From Affinirhizobium lemnae (GTDB taxonomy: Bacteria; Pseudomonadota; Alphaproteobacteria; Rhizobiales; Rhizobiaceae), in NCBI RefSeq assembly GCF_022968395.1, contig NZ_JALJQZ010000029.1, positions 1 to 53,165 on the forward strand: a DNA stretch of 53,165 nucleotides, read 5' to 3'. Below, piece by piece: positions 16,962-25,677 of the stretch (positions are counted from its first letter, which is position 1; the number at the start of each line of letters is the position of its first letter). The translations under genes were made by a program, and so were the position numbers. The notes beneath the pieces were generated by a model, which searched no databases, had not been told where the DNA came from, and was given only the letters and a program-made list of their open reading frames with translations.

Positions 16962-18146
16962 ATGCTGAAAGACTTTTCCATCCAAGCCACCATCATGGGG
17001 ATGCTGGTTGCCTTTGTCGGCTTCATCAGTTCCTTCGCCGTCATTATGCAGGGGTTGACAGCCATGGGGGCGGCACCGGATCAGGTGGCGTCTGCGCTTT
17101 TCGTGCTGGCAGCTTTGATGGGATTGCTCGGCATCATCTTCCCGCTCTGGAAGCGGATGCCGATCAGCTGCGCCTGGTCCACGCCCGGCGCGGCTCTTCT
17201 CACCAGCGTCGGCATGATCGAGGGTGGCTTCTCCGCTGCGGCTGGTGCCTTCGTCATGTGTGCGGTTCTCATCATCCTGTCGGGCCTGTTTCAGCCGCTC
17301 GGCAAGGCCATGCGCATGATACCCGCTTCGCTTGCCAATGCCATGCTGGCCGGCATCCTGCTCAGCCTCTGCCTTGCACCGGTCAAGGCTATCGCATTCA
17401 ACCCCTGGCTTGGGCTGCCGATCGTGGGAACCTGGATGGTGTTTCTCATGTGGAAGCGGCTCTGGGCGGTGCCTGCGGCGCTCGGCGCCTTTGCGCTGGT
17501 GCTTGTATTTGGCGTGGACCTGCCGCCCGACATGCTCTCGAAATTGGGCAGTTCCATTCATCCGACGCTTGTTCCGGTGATGCCGACTTTCACCTGGCAT
17601 GGCTTCGTCTCCGTTGCCATTCCCTTGTTCGTCGTGACCATGGCCTCGCAAAACATTCCAGGCATCGCCATTCTCAAAGTCTATGGCTACGAGCCTGCGC
17701 CCGGTCCGCTGTTTGCCTCGACAGGCGCGTTTTCGTTGGTGGCGGCGCTGTTCGGTGCGGTTCCGGTCAATCTGGCGGCTATCACTGCCGCCATGTGCGC
17801 CAGCGATGAGGCGCATCCGGATCCAAAACGGCGCTACTGGTCGGCGATCATCGGCGGTATTGGCTATATTCTGTTCGGACTTCTGGCTTCCGCCATCATC
17901 GCCTTTGTCGCTTTTGCTCCGCCGATCCTGTTGCAGGCCGTCGCGGGGCTTGCGCTGGTCGGCGCCTTTTCCAGCTCGGCTCAGGCGGCCTTCCGCGATG
18001 CGGATCACCGCGAGGCGGCGGCGATTACTTTTATGGTTACGGCGTCCGGCACGGCGTTTCTGGGTGTTTCCGGTGCCTTCTGGGGCCTCGTCGCAGGTGC
18101 GTTTATGTTGGGTCTGCGACGCTTCGTTCAGCAAAATGGTCACTGA
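16962..18146 (+). CDS. benE: BenE-family benzoate/H+ symporter
   Basis: About 394 residues with roughly twelve transmembrane segments. The BenE family core is recognisable: the MPISCAWSTPGAALL motif near the N-terminus, NAMLAGILLSLCLAPVKA in the middle, and MASQNIPGIAILKVYGY followed by VNLAAITAAMCASDEAHPDP. Members import benzoate with protons, but rhizobial paralogues exist without benzoate catabolic genes and the true substrate may differ. No ben or cat genes are near. No good Shine-Dalgarno is visible; ATG 16962 is preferred to 16953. Confidence 0.85.
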   Translation: MLKDFSIQATIMGMLVAFVGFISSFAVIMQGLTAMGAAPDQVASALFVLAALMGLLGIIFPLWKRMPISCAWSTPGAALLTSVGMIEGGFSAAAGAFVMCAVLIILSGLFQPLGKAMRMIPASLANAMLAGILLSLCLAPVKAIAFNPWLGLPIVGTWMVFLMWKRLWAVPAALGAFALVLVFGVDLPPDMLSKLGSSIHPTLVPVMPTFTWHGFVSVAIPLFVVTMASQNIPGIAILKVYGYEPAPGPLFASTGAFSLVAALFGAVPVNLAAITAAMCASDEAHPDPKRRYWSAIIGGIGYILFGLLASAIIAFVAFAPPILLQAVAGLALVGAFSSSAQAAFRDADHREAAAITFMVTASGTAFLGVSGAFWGLVAGAFMLGLRRFVQQNGH

Positions 18147-18160
18147 GGGCGCAACCCATC

Positions 18161-18189
18161 TTGCGCAACATCGCATCCCACGTTATCAA
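18161..18189 (+). promoter_or_regulatory. Predicted leu leader promoter
   Basis: TTGCGC (18161-18166), a 17-base spacer, TATCAA (18184-18189). An in-frame ATG follows 7 bases later at 18197, so the transcript would start at or next to the leader start codon. The element and spacing match the trp leader promoter at 2509-2537. Confidence 0.65.
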
Positions 18190-18196
18190 ATTCTCC

Positions 18197-18322
18197 ATGA
18201 AGATCACGGGCAGCACATTTCCGACTTCTTGCGTCGCGGGCCAGATGGCACACCGTGCGTCTTCTGCTGCCCTAAACTCGCTTCTTCTTCTCGGCCTTAT
18301 CGGCGGTTGCCGGGTCCGTTAA
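18197..18322 (+). CDS. leuL: leu leader peptide (attenuation)
   Basis: An ORF of 41 codons from ATG 18197, or 25 codons from an in-frame ATG at 18245. Near its end is LNSLLLLGL, six Leu codons (CTA, CTT, CTT, CTT, CTC, CTT) within nine, followed by IGGCRVR and TAA. The TAA overlaps the first bases of the terminator stem, as expected for a leader peptide. Stalling on Leu codons would prevent the terminator and allow leuA transcription. The longer version needs a leaderless start; the shorter has no clear ribosome site either. Confidence 0.8.
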   Translation: MKITGSTFPTSCVAGQMAHRASSAALNSLLLLGLIGGCRVR

Positions 18323-18366
18323 GGAGCGCCCGGCGGCCGAAAGAGCCTGCCGGCTAGAGCTCCTTT
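18321..18366 (+). terminator. leu attenuator terminator
   Basis: AAGGAGC (18321-18327) pairs with GCTCCTT (18358-18364), with an inner CCGGC/GCCGG stem, followed by TTC. The 5' arm begins inside the leuL stop codon, so a ribosome at the stop would affect folding. leuA begins about 115 bases downstream. Confidence 0.78.
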
Positions 18367-18481
18367 TCACAAAATCCATGATTTGAAGACCGAAAGCCTC
18401 GAGAGAGGCCTTGATCCAGTGTTTCAACGCTGTAACAGGCTGATGCCATTAGCGTGACGCTGGACGCGAAGGAGAAGACGA

Positions 18482-20233
18482 ATGACTGCCAATACTCCCG
18501 CAACGCAAGCCGCGACATCGAGCCAGGCTACGGGTCAGAGCCGGGGAATGCCGGATGCATCCCGCAAGTACCGCCCGTACCCGACGATCAATATTCCGGA
18601 TCGCACATGGCCGTCCAAGGTCATCGACAAGGCGCCGATCTGGTGCTCCGTCGATTTGCGCGACGGCAATCAGTCGCTCGTCAACCCGATGGGTCATGAT
18701 CGCAAGGCGCGCATGTTCAAGCTGTTGCTGGACATGGGCTTCAAGGAAATCGAGATCGGTTTCCCCTCTGCCTCGCAGACGGATTTCGATTTCGCCCGCT
18801 GGTGCGTGGAAGAAGGCGGTGTGCCTCGGGACGTGTCCCTGCAGGTGCTGGTCCAGTGCCGCCCGGAACTGATTACCCGCACCTTCGAATCTCTGGAAGG
18901 TGCCTACAAGCCGATCATCCATTTCTACAATTCCACGTCCGAATTGCAGCGGCGCGTCGTGTTCGCAAAGGATGTGCATGGCATCAAGCAGATCGCCGTC
19001 GATGCTGCCAAGATGATCATGGACATGTCTTCAAAGGCCGCCAGCAGCGAGAATGGTGGTTATCGCTTCGAATATTCGCCGGAAAGCTTCACCGGAACGG
19101 AGCTGGAAGTGGCGCTGGAAATCTGCAATGCCGTGATTGCCGAAGTGAAGCCGACGGCTGAAAACAAGCTGATCCTCAACCTGCCTTCCACGGTTGAGAT
19201 GGCAACGCCCAACATCTATGCGGACCAGATCGAATGGATGTGCCGCAATATCGACAACCGCGAGAATGTCATCATCTCCCTGCACCCACACAATGACCGC
19301 GGCACGGGCATCGCCGCAACGGAGCTGGGCCTGATGGCCGGCGCCGATCGGGTGGAAGGCACGCTGTTCGGCAATGGCGAGCGCACCGGCAACGTGGATG
19401 TCGTGGCCCTGGCGCTGAACATGTATACGCAAGGCGTCGATCCTGAACTGGATTGCACCGATATCGAGCGCATTAAGGCGGTCTACGAATATTCAAACGA
19501 GATGACGATCCCCGAGCGTCATCCCTATGTTGGCGAGCTGGTCTATACCGCCTTCTCAGGCTCTCACCAGGATGCGATCAACAAGGGGATGAAGGCGATC
19601 AAGCAGGCCAATTCGCCTGTCTGGGAAGTGCCTTATCTGCCGATCGATCCGCAGGACGTGGGCCGCACTTACGAAGCGATCATTCGCATCAACTCGCAAT
19701 CGGGCAAGGGCGGCATCGCCTACATCCTCTCCCAGGATTACGGCATCAATCTGCCACGCAATCTGCAGGTCGAATTCCGCGAGGATATTCAGCGGATCAC
19801 CGACGAGGAAGGCAAGGAGCTGCCGTCCAGGCGCATCTACGAGCGCTTCATCGAGCGTTATGTCAATCAGTCGGAAGGCCGCATCAAGTTCGTGGATCAC
19901 CATACCTATCCTGCCGGAACTGACCAGAGAGGGATCCGGATCGTTGCGGCTGAAATCACTGACAATGGGGAGACCAAGCGCATCGAAGGCAAAGGCACGG
20001 GCCCGATCGACGGCTTTATCAATGCCCTGTCGATCTATCTCGGCAAGGAGTTCTCGGTAGCGGATTATTCCGAACACTCCCTCCAGCATGGCTCGAATGC
20101 GTCGGCCATCGCCTATGTCGAGATGGAGTACGATGGAGGCAAGCTGTTCGGTGCGGGCATCAACACCAATATCGTGACGGCCTCTCTCGAGGCGATCGTC
20201 TCCGCTGCGAACCGCGTTCTGGCCAACAGCTGA
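18482..20233 (+). CDS. leuA: 2-isopropylmalate synthase
   Basis: 583 residues. It condenses acetyl-CoA with 2-oxoisovalerate, the first committed step of leucine synthesis. The TIM-barrel domain starts at about 50 with WCSVDLRDGNQSL (metal-binding Asp) and contains SLHPHNDRGTG (the HxH metal site) and GNGERTGNVD. The C-terminal regulatory LeuA dimer domain (about 440-575) should bind leucine for feedback inhibition. The length fits the long LeuA type seen in actinobacteria and many alphaproteobacteria. GAAGGAGAAG precedes the ATG. Expression is set by the leu leader. Confidence 0.97.
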   Translation: MTANTPATQAATSSQATGQSRGMPDASRKYRPYPTINIPDRTWPSKVIDKAPIWCSVDLRDGNQSLVNPMGHDRKARMFKLLLDMGFKEIEIGFPSASQTDFDFARWCVEEGGVPRDVSLQVLVQCRPELITRTFESLEGAYKPIIHFYNSTSELQRRVVFAKDVHGIKQIAVDAAKMIMDMSSKAASSENGGYRFEYSPESFTGTELEVALEICNAVIAEVKPTAENKLILNLPSTVEMATPNIYADQIEWMCRNIDNRENVIISLHPHNDRGTGIAATELGLMAGADRVEGTLFGNGERTGNVDVVALALNMYTQGVDPELDCTDIERIKAVYEYSNEMTIPERHPYVGELVYTAFSGSHQDAINKGMKAIKQANSPVWEVPYLPIDPQDVGRTYEAIIRINSQSGKGGIAYILSQDYGINLPRNLQVEFREDIQRITDEEGKELPSRRIYERFIERYVNQSEGRIKFVDHHTYPAGTDQRGIRIVAAEITDNGETKRIEGKGTGPIDGFINALSIYLGKEFSVADYSEHSLQHGSNASAIAYVEMEYDGGKLFGAGINTNIVTASLEAIVSAANRVLANS

Positions 20234-20240
20234 TAAGGAA

Positions 20241-20267
20241 AGCGCCCGGGCTTCTAACCCGGGCGCT
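20241..20267 (+). terminator. Terminator after leuA
   Basis: AGCGCCCGGG (20241-20250) pairs perfectly with CCCGGGCGCT (20258-20267) around a 7-base loop. The following T content is low, so termination may be partial. Confidence 0.7.
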
Positions 20268-20411
20268 CTGAGTGAAATTTATTTTCAATATATAGGAGGC
20301 CTGAGGCGTAACTGTCTTGCTTTTCGGACAGCATTGCGTTGGGCTGAAGCTTTCTTCTCAATGGGGGAGGAATGACGCAGACCGTAAAAATTCCGCTATA
20401 GGGTGCCGACA

Positions 20412-21503
20412 ATGAATGACGCCGGTAGCTTCTACACTCTTTTGGGGCAGCTTCAGGATGTTGCAGTTGATCACCAACGATGGCCGCTGTTTCTGGAGCA
20501 GATAGCCGTTGCCACCGGGGCCGCAGGTATCAACGTAATGGCACCCGCCGATCGCGGTTCGGTGACTGGGCTGATGTTCACAAATAGCATGTTCGGCATC
20601 ATGGACGAACACCAGCGCGATGGTTGGACACACCGCGATCATCGCGCGAAATTCATGCCTTTGATGAAGCGGTCCGGAGTCGTTCTGGAGTCCGATTTCG
20701 CATCCGAAAAAGACCTACGTGAACTGGAATACTACAAATTTGTCGCAAAATTTGGCTTTCAGCATTCCGCGGTTATCAATTTTTCGTCTGGATCCGATGA
20801 TCGTTTCTTTGTTCTCCATCGCAAACTGGCTGATGGAGGTTTTCACGACGAAGATCGGGAACACTTGAACGCTCTACGATCTCAGCTACAGATGGCGTCG
20901 CGTATCATGTCCATCTTCGCGGAAAGCGAAATGCAGGGCTATATGGCAGCCTTTGAGCGTGCAAATGTTGCGTGTCTGTTCGTGGACCGGCGAGGTTCGG
21001 TCGTTGCGGCAAATCAAAAAGCTGAAAGACTTTTGAAGAGTGAAGTCTACATTTTCCGCAACAGGCTAACAATAAGTTCTTCAAGAGAAGCATCCGTCTT
21101 CGAAGCGGCGCTGGATAAAGTCATTGGAGGCTCCGACCCGGCACTGAGTGAAGTGTTAACATTTTCGCGCAGAGACAAAAACCCCCTGCTGGTACGCATC
21201 GAGCGAGCAGGTTCAAATCTTCGTGACGTTTTCGCGAACGCCTATGCTATGGTGATTATGGAAGATGTTGACCAATCTCAGTCCATATCGTACGATGCAC
21301 TACGCAAGTTATTTGGCTTCACACTCTCAGAATGTCGCGTTGCTTGCCTTCTAAATGAAGGCGAAGATATCAGGGCGATAGCCGAACGCTGTGGGGTTCA
21401 TTACGAAACCACTCGGGCACATATGCGCTCCATCCTGAAGAAAACAGGTACCCAACGCCAAGCCGAACTTTGTCTCTTGCTCGGAAACATTCGTCTCGGC
21501 TGA
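20412..21503 (+). CDS. LuxR-type HTH transcriptional regulator
   Basis: About 363 residues from ATG 20412; a GTG at 20403 is possible. The C-terminal 65 residues are a LuxR/FixJ-type helix-turn-helix (FTLSECRVACLLNEGEDIRAIAERCGVHYETTRAHMRSILKKTGTQRQAEL). The N-terminal part has two regions that look GAF/PAS-like (about 1-165 and 180-290), with no acyl-homoserine-lactone-binding signature (no luxI neighbour, no WxxxY/D pattern). A free-standing regulator with an unknown signal. GC content and codon choice are lower in GC3 than in neighbouring leuA, hinting at later acquisition. Confidence 0.82.
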   Translation: MNDAGSFYTLLGQLQDVAVDHQRWPLFLEQIAVATGAAGINVMAPADRGSVTGLMFTNSMFGIMDEHQRDGWTHRDHRAKFMPLMKRSGVVLESDFASEKDLRELEYYKFVAKFGFQHSAVINFSSGSDDRFFVLHRKLADGGFHDEDREHLNALRSQLQMASRIMSIFAESEMQGYMAAFERANVACLFVDRRGSVVAANQKAERLLKSEVYIFRNRLTISSSREASVFEAALDKVIGGSDPALSEVLTFSRRDKNPLLVRIERAGSNLRDVFANAYAMVIMEDVDQSQSISYDALRKLFGFTLSECRVACLLNEGEDIRAIAERCGVHYETTRAHMRSILKKTGTQRQAELCLLLGNIRLG

Positions 21504-21576
21504 TGCCTGTCGCAGAATTCCGTTGTACGTCAAAGGCCAGACTTTCAGCCTAACGCTTCCTGCATGAACGCTGCCG

Positions 21577-22413
21577 TCAGATGATGCCAGCGATCTTGGT
21601 TGCGAGGCCTTCCAGATCTGCATCGGAAGAGGGGCCGGTGAGAACGTAACTTGCCTGCAAGCCCTGCCAGGTCACCATTCCGATATCGTCTCGAATGCTC
21701 TCGCGCATGTCTTTTTCCGGCATGGGTGAAATGAATTTGGTGAAGGATATGGCGATAACCTCGCCATCGCGGTTCTGGTAGATCAGTTCCCCCACCGGCC
21801 TTCCACCTGCCGAAAACAGGCGAGCACCCATAAATACGAGCTTTTCCGAGGTGAGATCGGGAATGCGAAAAGAAATGCCCGTGGTCGCCATCAACCATTC
21901 GACGATATGCGCGGATTCATTCGCCGGAATTTCTACGAGATGTCGCGACTGGCGGGAAAAGAGCCGGTAGTGAGACGCAACATCATCCAGCCAGGCTTTG
22001 CTTGGATCACCCGCAATATCCGCATAGGTCATCATGTGAGACGGGGCGCCGACCATGTAGCCGGCCGCTGCGCCGAGCGCGAACATGATGACGGACGAGG
22101 TGATTGCGAGACGGTAGGTAGGCTTGAGCTTTTGCCGAACGGTTTCCTGCTTCGGAAAACGCAAGGCGCGGCGTCCTTCCGGCGCCGTCTTGATGCTTCT
22201 GACGAGGCTGAGCGAAACCGGCTCTTTCAGCATTTCATTGAACAGCGTTCGACCGTGTTCCGTGGCTTGCCTGAGTTTGTCCGAGGTCAGTTTTGCATTT
22301 GGATCATTCGCGAGAATGTCATCCAGTTCAGACTTTTCGGCCTCAGTCACCTCGCCATCCAGCATGGCAGACAGGCGGGCATCGAGTGAAGGCTGGCGCA
22401 GACTGTCGGACAT
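21577..22413 (-). CDS. Membrane anti-sigma factor
   Basis: 278 residues. The N-terminal 60 residues (LDARLSAMLDGEVTEAEKSELDDILANDP) form a cytoplasmic anti-sigma domain of the RskA/RseA type without a zinc HxxxCxxC motif. A single TM helix (about 103-125, LAITSSVIMFALGAAAGYMVG) precedes a periplasmic domain of about 150 residues with a sensor-like pattern. The ATG overlaps the stop of the sigma gene (TGATG), so translation is coupled. It should hold the partner sigma factor inactive until a periplasmic or membrane signal arrives. Confidence 0.82.
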   Translation of the reverse strand: MSDSLRQPSLDARLSAMLDGEVTEAEKSELDDILANDPNAKLTSDKLRQATEHGRTLFNEMLKEPVSLSLVRSIKTAPEGRRALRFPKQETVRQKLKPTYRLAITSSVIMFALGAAAGYMVGAPSHMMTYADIAGDPSKAWLDDVASHYRLFSRQSRHLVEIPANESAHIVEWLMATTGISFRIPDLTSEKLVFMGARLFSAGGRPVGELIYQNRDGEVIAISFTKFISPMPEKDMRESIRDDIGMVTWQGLQASYVLTGPSSDADLEGLATKIAGII

Positions 22414-22886
22414 CAGGCTCTGCGCTCCGCTTCGCTTTCGGTGACAATGGCGAGTTCGCGTCTGGCGGCCAGAACCGTTTCGGCGATACTATCCTCCGTC
22501 GTTGCCATGACCGCTGCCGCTTCGCGATAGGACAGTTCTTCGACCGCACAGAGCAGAAAGGCCGCAGCCAGTTCCGCAGAGAGGATCATCGGCAATTGTG
22601 GTGAACTGGTAGTCGCGGAATGGAGGCAGACGACGGTCTCGCTGGAGGCTTTTTTCTTGCGGATTTCCGTTCGCCACAGGGAGCAGATAGCGCCGAACAG
22701 ACGCAGATCCAGCCGGTCTTCCGCATCCTGGAAAGGTGCCTTTAGGAGAGCCTGACCGCACACCTTGGACACAAGCTCATCCGCCTTTGCCCCGTTCTGC
22801 GCAAGAACAAGGGCAAAGCGCCGCAACCGGGGCAGCAGGGAAACGAGGTCCCGTCGAATGTCGGTGTTGTGTGGCTTTACGTCCAT
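22413..22886 (-). CDS. Divergent ECF-type RNA polymerase sigma factor
   Basis: 157 residues from the ATG at 22886 (AAGGA 4 bases upstream). A region-2-like segment (RRDLVSLLPRLRRFALVLAQNGAKADELVSKV...) and a region-4-like segment (AAAFLLCAVEELSYREAAAVMATTEDSIAETVLAARREL) keep the ECF layout. Region 4 has SIAETVLAARREL where most ECFs have VRSRLxRAR, so promoter recognition may be altered or weak. The anti-sigma gene is translationally coupled downstream. No obvious autoregulatory promoter was seen in the 77 bases upstream. Confidence 0.8.
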   Translation of the reverse strand: MDVKPHNTDIRRDLVSLLPRLRRFALVLAQNGAKADELVSKVCGQALLKAPFQDAEDRLDLRLFGAICSLWRTEIRKKKASSETVVCLHSATTSSPQLPMILSAELAAAFLLCAVEELSYREAAAVMATTEDSIAETVLAARRELAIVTESEAERRA

Positions 22887-22963
22887 GAATTCCTTGGTAC
22901 CAAATCTGTCAATCGTCAAAGTTTCCGAATTATCTCTACAGGCTAAGGCTTTCGCCAAACTGG

Positions 22964-23929
22964 CTAGAGTTCAAGTTCGAGAGGTGGCTGCGCCGGAAGT
23001 GGTGCCGGTGTTCCGTAAAGAACACGCCGTTGCTCGTGCGCAATGGCATCCGCTTCCTGTGTCAGTCCGTACCGGTCACATGCAAGGTTCCAAGATCCAG
23101 CTTGGCCCGACAATGTGAAGAAATTATAGGCGGCTGGAGGTTTATGTCCACCCGGCCCCTGCGAGGCTGACGCAATGCCGACAACCGGCACGCTGCCTGC
23201 CTGCGTCTTCAAATGGTACAGTGTGTTGAGATGCGTGTGGCCATGAAGGACAAGCTCCGCGCCGCCGGTGGAGATTGCCGCATTGAAACGGCGTATACCT
23301 AACATACGTTTGTGGGAGGCGGCCGCGCCGCGAATGGGCGGATGGTGGATCATCACAACACGAAACAGACCTTCTTCTCCTGCCCTGCGCAGGAGATTGA
23401 CCGTTTCGCGGGCCTGCCGACTGCTGAACAGGCCGCTGGCGGAAAAGGGCAGGGTCGCATTGGAGGTGGAACAGCCGATAATGGCAATCGGTCCGCGGCG
23501 GCGATAGGTCGGGAAAATGTGTTCCTCGTCTGACCAGTCATTCGGGTCGTTGTCCGCCGCGATAAACGGGTACCATTCGCGCACCGAACGATCATGAGCG
23601 CCCGGCACATAGGCATCGTGATTGCCAGGCACTACGGTCGTTTCGAGCGGATCGCCGATGCTGCGCAGCCATTCGCCCGCTAGCCGGATCTCGATGGAGG
23701 TTGCGAGATTGACAAGATCGCCGGTGATCATCAGATGGTCCGGCTGTTTCGTGCGGATATCGCTCAACAGGAGATCCAATGTATTCACAAGCAGATGCTT
23801 GCGCCTGTTGCGGTGCCAGTTGATAAAGCCGGTGATGCGTTTCGAGGCCAGTTCGCGCACTGTCAGGCGAGGAAGCGGGCCGAGGTGAACATCTGAAATG
23901 TGCGCGAAGGTGTACATTGCTCGAGACAT
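22964..23929 (-). CDS. Metallophosphoesterase (calcineurin-like, class III nucleotide cyclase phosphodiesterase type)
   Basis: About 321 residues. All dinuclear-metal motifs are present: ISDVHLG near the N-terminus, TGDLVN, PGNHDAY, MIHHPPI and LHGHTHLN. The order matches cyclic-nucleotide phosphodiesterase/Icc-like phosphoesterases, but the substrate could also be another phosphodiester. There is no signal peptide, so it is cytoplasmic. ATG 23929 or 23917 could be the start, and neither has a good ribosome site. It is divergent from a Nudix gene 29 bases away. Confidence 0.9.
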   Translation of the reverse strand: MSRAMYTFAHISDVHLGPLPRLTVRELASKRITGFINWHRNRRKHLLVNTLDLLLSDIRTKQPDHLMITGDLVNLATSIEIRLAGEWLRSIGDPLETTVVPGNHDAYVPGAHDRSVREWYPFIAADNDPNDWSDEEHIFPTYRRRGPIAIIGCSTSNATLPFSASGLFSSRQARETVNLLRRAGEEGLFRVVMIHHPPIRGAAASHKRMLGIRRFNAAISTGGAELVLHGHTHLNTLYHLKTQAGSVPVVGIASASQGPGGHKPPAAYNFFTLSGQAGSWNLACDRYGLTQEADAIAHEQRRVLYGTPAPLPAQPPLELEL

Positions 23930-23958
23930 AGAGCTTGCAGGCCAAGGGGGCAACCCGC

Positions 23959-24447
23959 ATGAGCAATGAAGGAATACAGGAAATCAGCGGATTTCGGACG
24001 AGGGTTATCGTTGCGGTCCTGCATCGGCTGTTTGCCTTCACGCGCGGCATGACGCTTGGGGTTCGCGCCGCCTGTTTCGATGAGCAAGGCCGCATCTTTC
24101 TGGTTCGCCATACCTATGTTCCGGGCTGGTATCTTCCGGGCGGAGGCGTCGAACATGGTGAAACCGTAGCCATTGCGCTTGCGAAGGAACTGCGCGAAGA
24201 AGGCAACCTCGAGATTAATGGCGAGCCGCATCTCTTCCAGGTCTATCAGAACAGTCGCGCCAGCAAACGCGACCACGTGATTCTCTACCGGGTAAATGTG
24301 CGGCAGACGGCGCCACGAGCGCCTGACCGGGAAATTGCCGAGAGCGGGTTCTTTTCTCTCGACCAACTGCCCGTGGATGTCACCGCCGCGACGTTGCGGC
24401 GGCTGGGAGAGCTTTCAGGCGAGAGGCCAAAGCAGGAGATCTGGTAG
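23959..24447 (+). CDS. Nudix hydrolase
   Basis: 162 residues. The Nudix box is GGGVEHGETVAIALAKELREEGNL, with the key E-L-R-E-E-G core intact. Family members hydrolyse nucleoside diphosphates linked to another group. The N-terminus has a short hydrophobic stretch (VIVAVLHRLFAFTRG), and the LVRHTYVPGWYLPGGG segment is typical of the family. The substrate is not predictable. The start at MSNEG is inferred; the frame is open slightly further upstream. It converges with the GST gene, 2 bases apart. Confidence 0.88.
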   Translation: MSNEGIQEISGFRTRVIVAVLHRLFAFTRGMTLGVRAACFDEQGRIFLVRHTYVPGWYLPGGGVEHGETVAIALAKELREEGNLEINGEPHLFQVYQNSRASKRDHVILYRVNVRQTAPRAPDREIAESGFFSLDQLPVDVTAATLRRLGELSGERPKQEIW

Positions 24448-24449
24448 GG

Positions 24450-25433
24450 TCAGAGGCGATCACGCTCGTGCGGCGCGTCTAGATCGAGTTGTGGTCCAAC
24501 CGGCACCACACCTGTTGGATTGATGGTCTTGTGACTTCGATAATAGTGGTGCTTGATGTGTCGAAGGTTGACCGTCAGCCTGATGCCGGGGTGCTGATAC
24601 AGATCCCGTAAATATCCCGAGAGTGCTGGATAATCAGCGGTACGGCGAATATTGCATTTTAAGTGGCCGACATAGACCGGATCGAACCGCACAAGGGTCG
24701 TGAAAAGGCGCCAGTCCGCTTCCGTCAACCGGCTGCCGAAGAGATAGCGCTGGCTTCTCAGGCGGCGGTCGAGCTCATCCAGCATGGTGAACAGCGCGGT
24801 GACATTCTCCTCATAGGCAGCCTGCGTCGTCGCAAATCCAGCCTTGTAGACGCCGTTGTTGACCGCATCGTAGATGTGGGCGTTCAGCGCATCAATCTCT
24901 GTTCTCAGCGATGATGGATAGAAGTCGAGCGTCGAGCCGGTCAGTGCATCAAAGGCCGAATTGAACATGCGGATGATTTCCGCCGATTCGTTAGAGACGA
25001 TCGTCTCGTTCTTTTTGTCCCAGAGAACCGGCACCGTCACGCGGCCTGAATAGGTAGAATGCGCGCGCACATACACCTGCCAGAGTGCCTGACTGCCGAA
25101 CAGATGATCCGGCGTTGCATCCGGATCATCCTCCGGTTCGAATTCCCATCCATTGTCGAGCATCAAAGGGCTGACGACGGAGACGCTGATCATGTCTTCC
25201 AGTTTTTTCAGGGTTCGAAAAATCAGCGTGCGGTGCGCCCAAGGGCAGGCGAGTGACACATAGAGATGATAGCGACCCGCTTCTGCCTTGAAGCCGCCTT
25301 GACCGGACGGACCCGCAGAGCCATCCGGCGTGATCCAGTTGCGAAAGCGGGAGGCATCGCGCTTGAAATGCCCGCCCGTCGACTTCGTATCATACCAGAC
25401 GTTCTGCCACTGGCCTTCGACAAGCATTCCCAT
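24450..25433 (-). CDS. Glutathionyl-hydroquinone reductase (Xi-class GST, YqjG-like)
   Basis: 327 residues. The catalytic Cys lies in the thioredoxin-like domain at SLACPWAHRTLIFR, the signature of glutathionyl-hydroquinone reductases, which remove glutathione from quinone conjugates. The C-terminal helical domain includes LTEADWRLFTTLVRFDPVYVGHLKCN, also characteristic. The start at 25433 has GAGGAG 9 bases upstream. This contrasts with ordinary GSTs that use Ser or Tyr. Likely a detoxification enzyme; it forms its own unit. Confidence 0.94.
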   Translation of the reverse strand: MGMLVEGQWQNVWYDTKSTGGHFKRDASRFRNWITPDGSAGPSGQGGFKAEAGRYHLYVSLACPWAHRTLIFRTLKKLEDMISVSVVSPLMLDNGWEFEPEDDPDATPDHLFGSQALWQVYVRAHSTYSGRVTVPVLWDKKNETIVSNESAEIIRMFNSAFDALTGSTLDFYPSSLRTEIDALNAHIYDAVNNGVYKAGFATTQAAYEENVTALFTMLDELDRRLRSQRYLFGSRLTEADWRLFTTLVRFDPVYVGHLKCNIRRTADYPALSGYLRDLYQHPGIRLTVNLRHIKHHYYRSHKTINPTGVVPVGPQLDLDAPHERDRL

Positions 25434-25677
25434 GCGTTTAATCTCCTCGCTGTCGTCGTTGCAACGATACAAGTCCTCGAATGAAAAGCGAGTTCCGCAA
25501 TGAAGACAGTGTGTTTTCGATAGACGACTATAAATTTTACTGTTATTGCGATCTTCTAAGTGAGGAAATCGATAATGGCCCAGACCCTGACACTTCGACG
25601 ACGTTGATTGAACTGCCGGACGCCCCCTTGGCGTCGTTCACAATGCCGTTGTTTTGTCTTATCTGGTCTGGCTGCTC

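Noticed and set aside
20241..20267. Possible riboswitch or regulatory RNA after leuA
   Set aside because: A simple perfect GC stem directly after the stop is better explained as a terminator.
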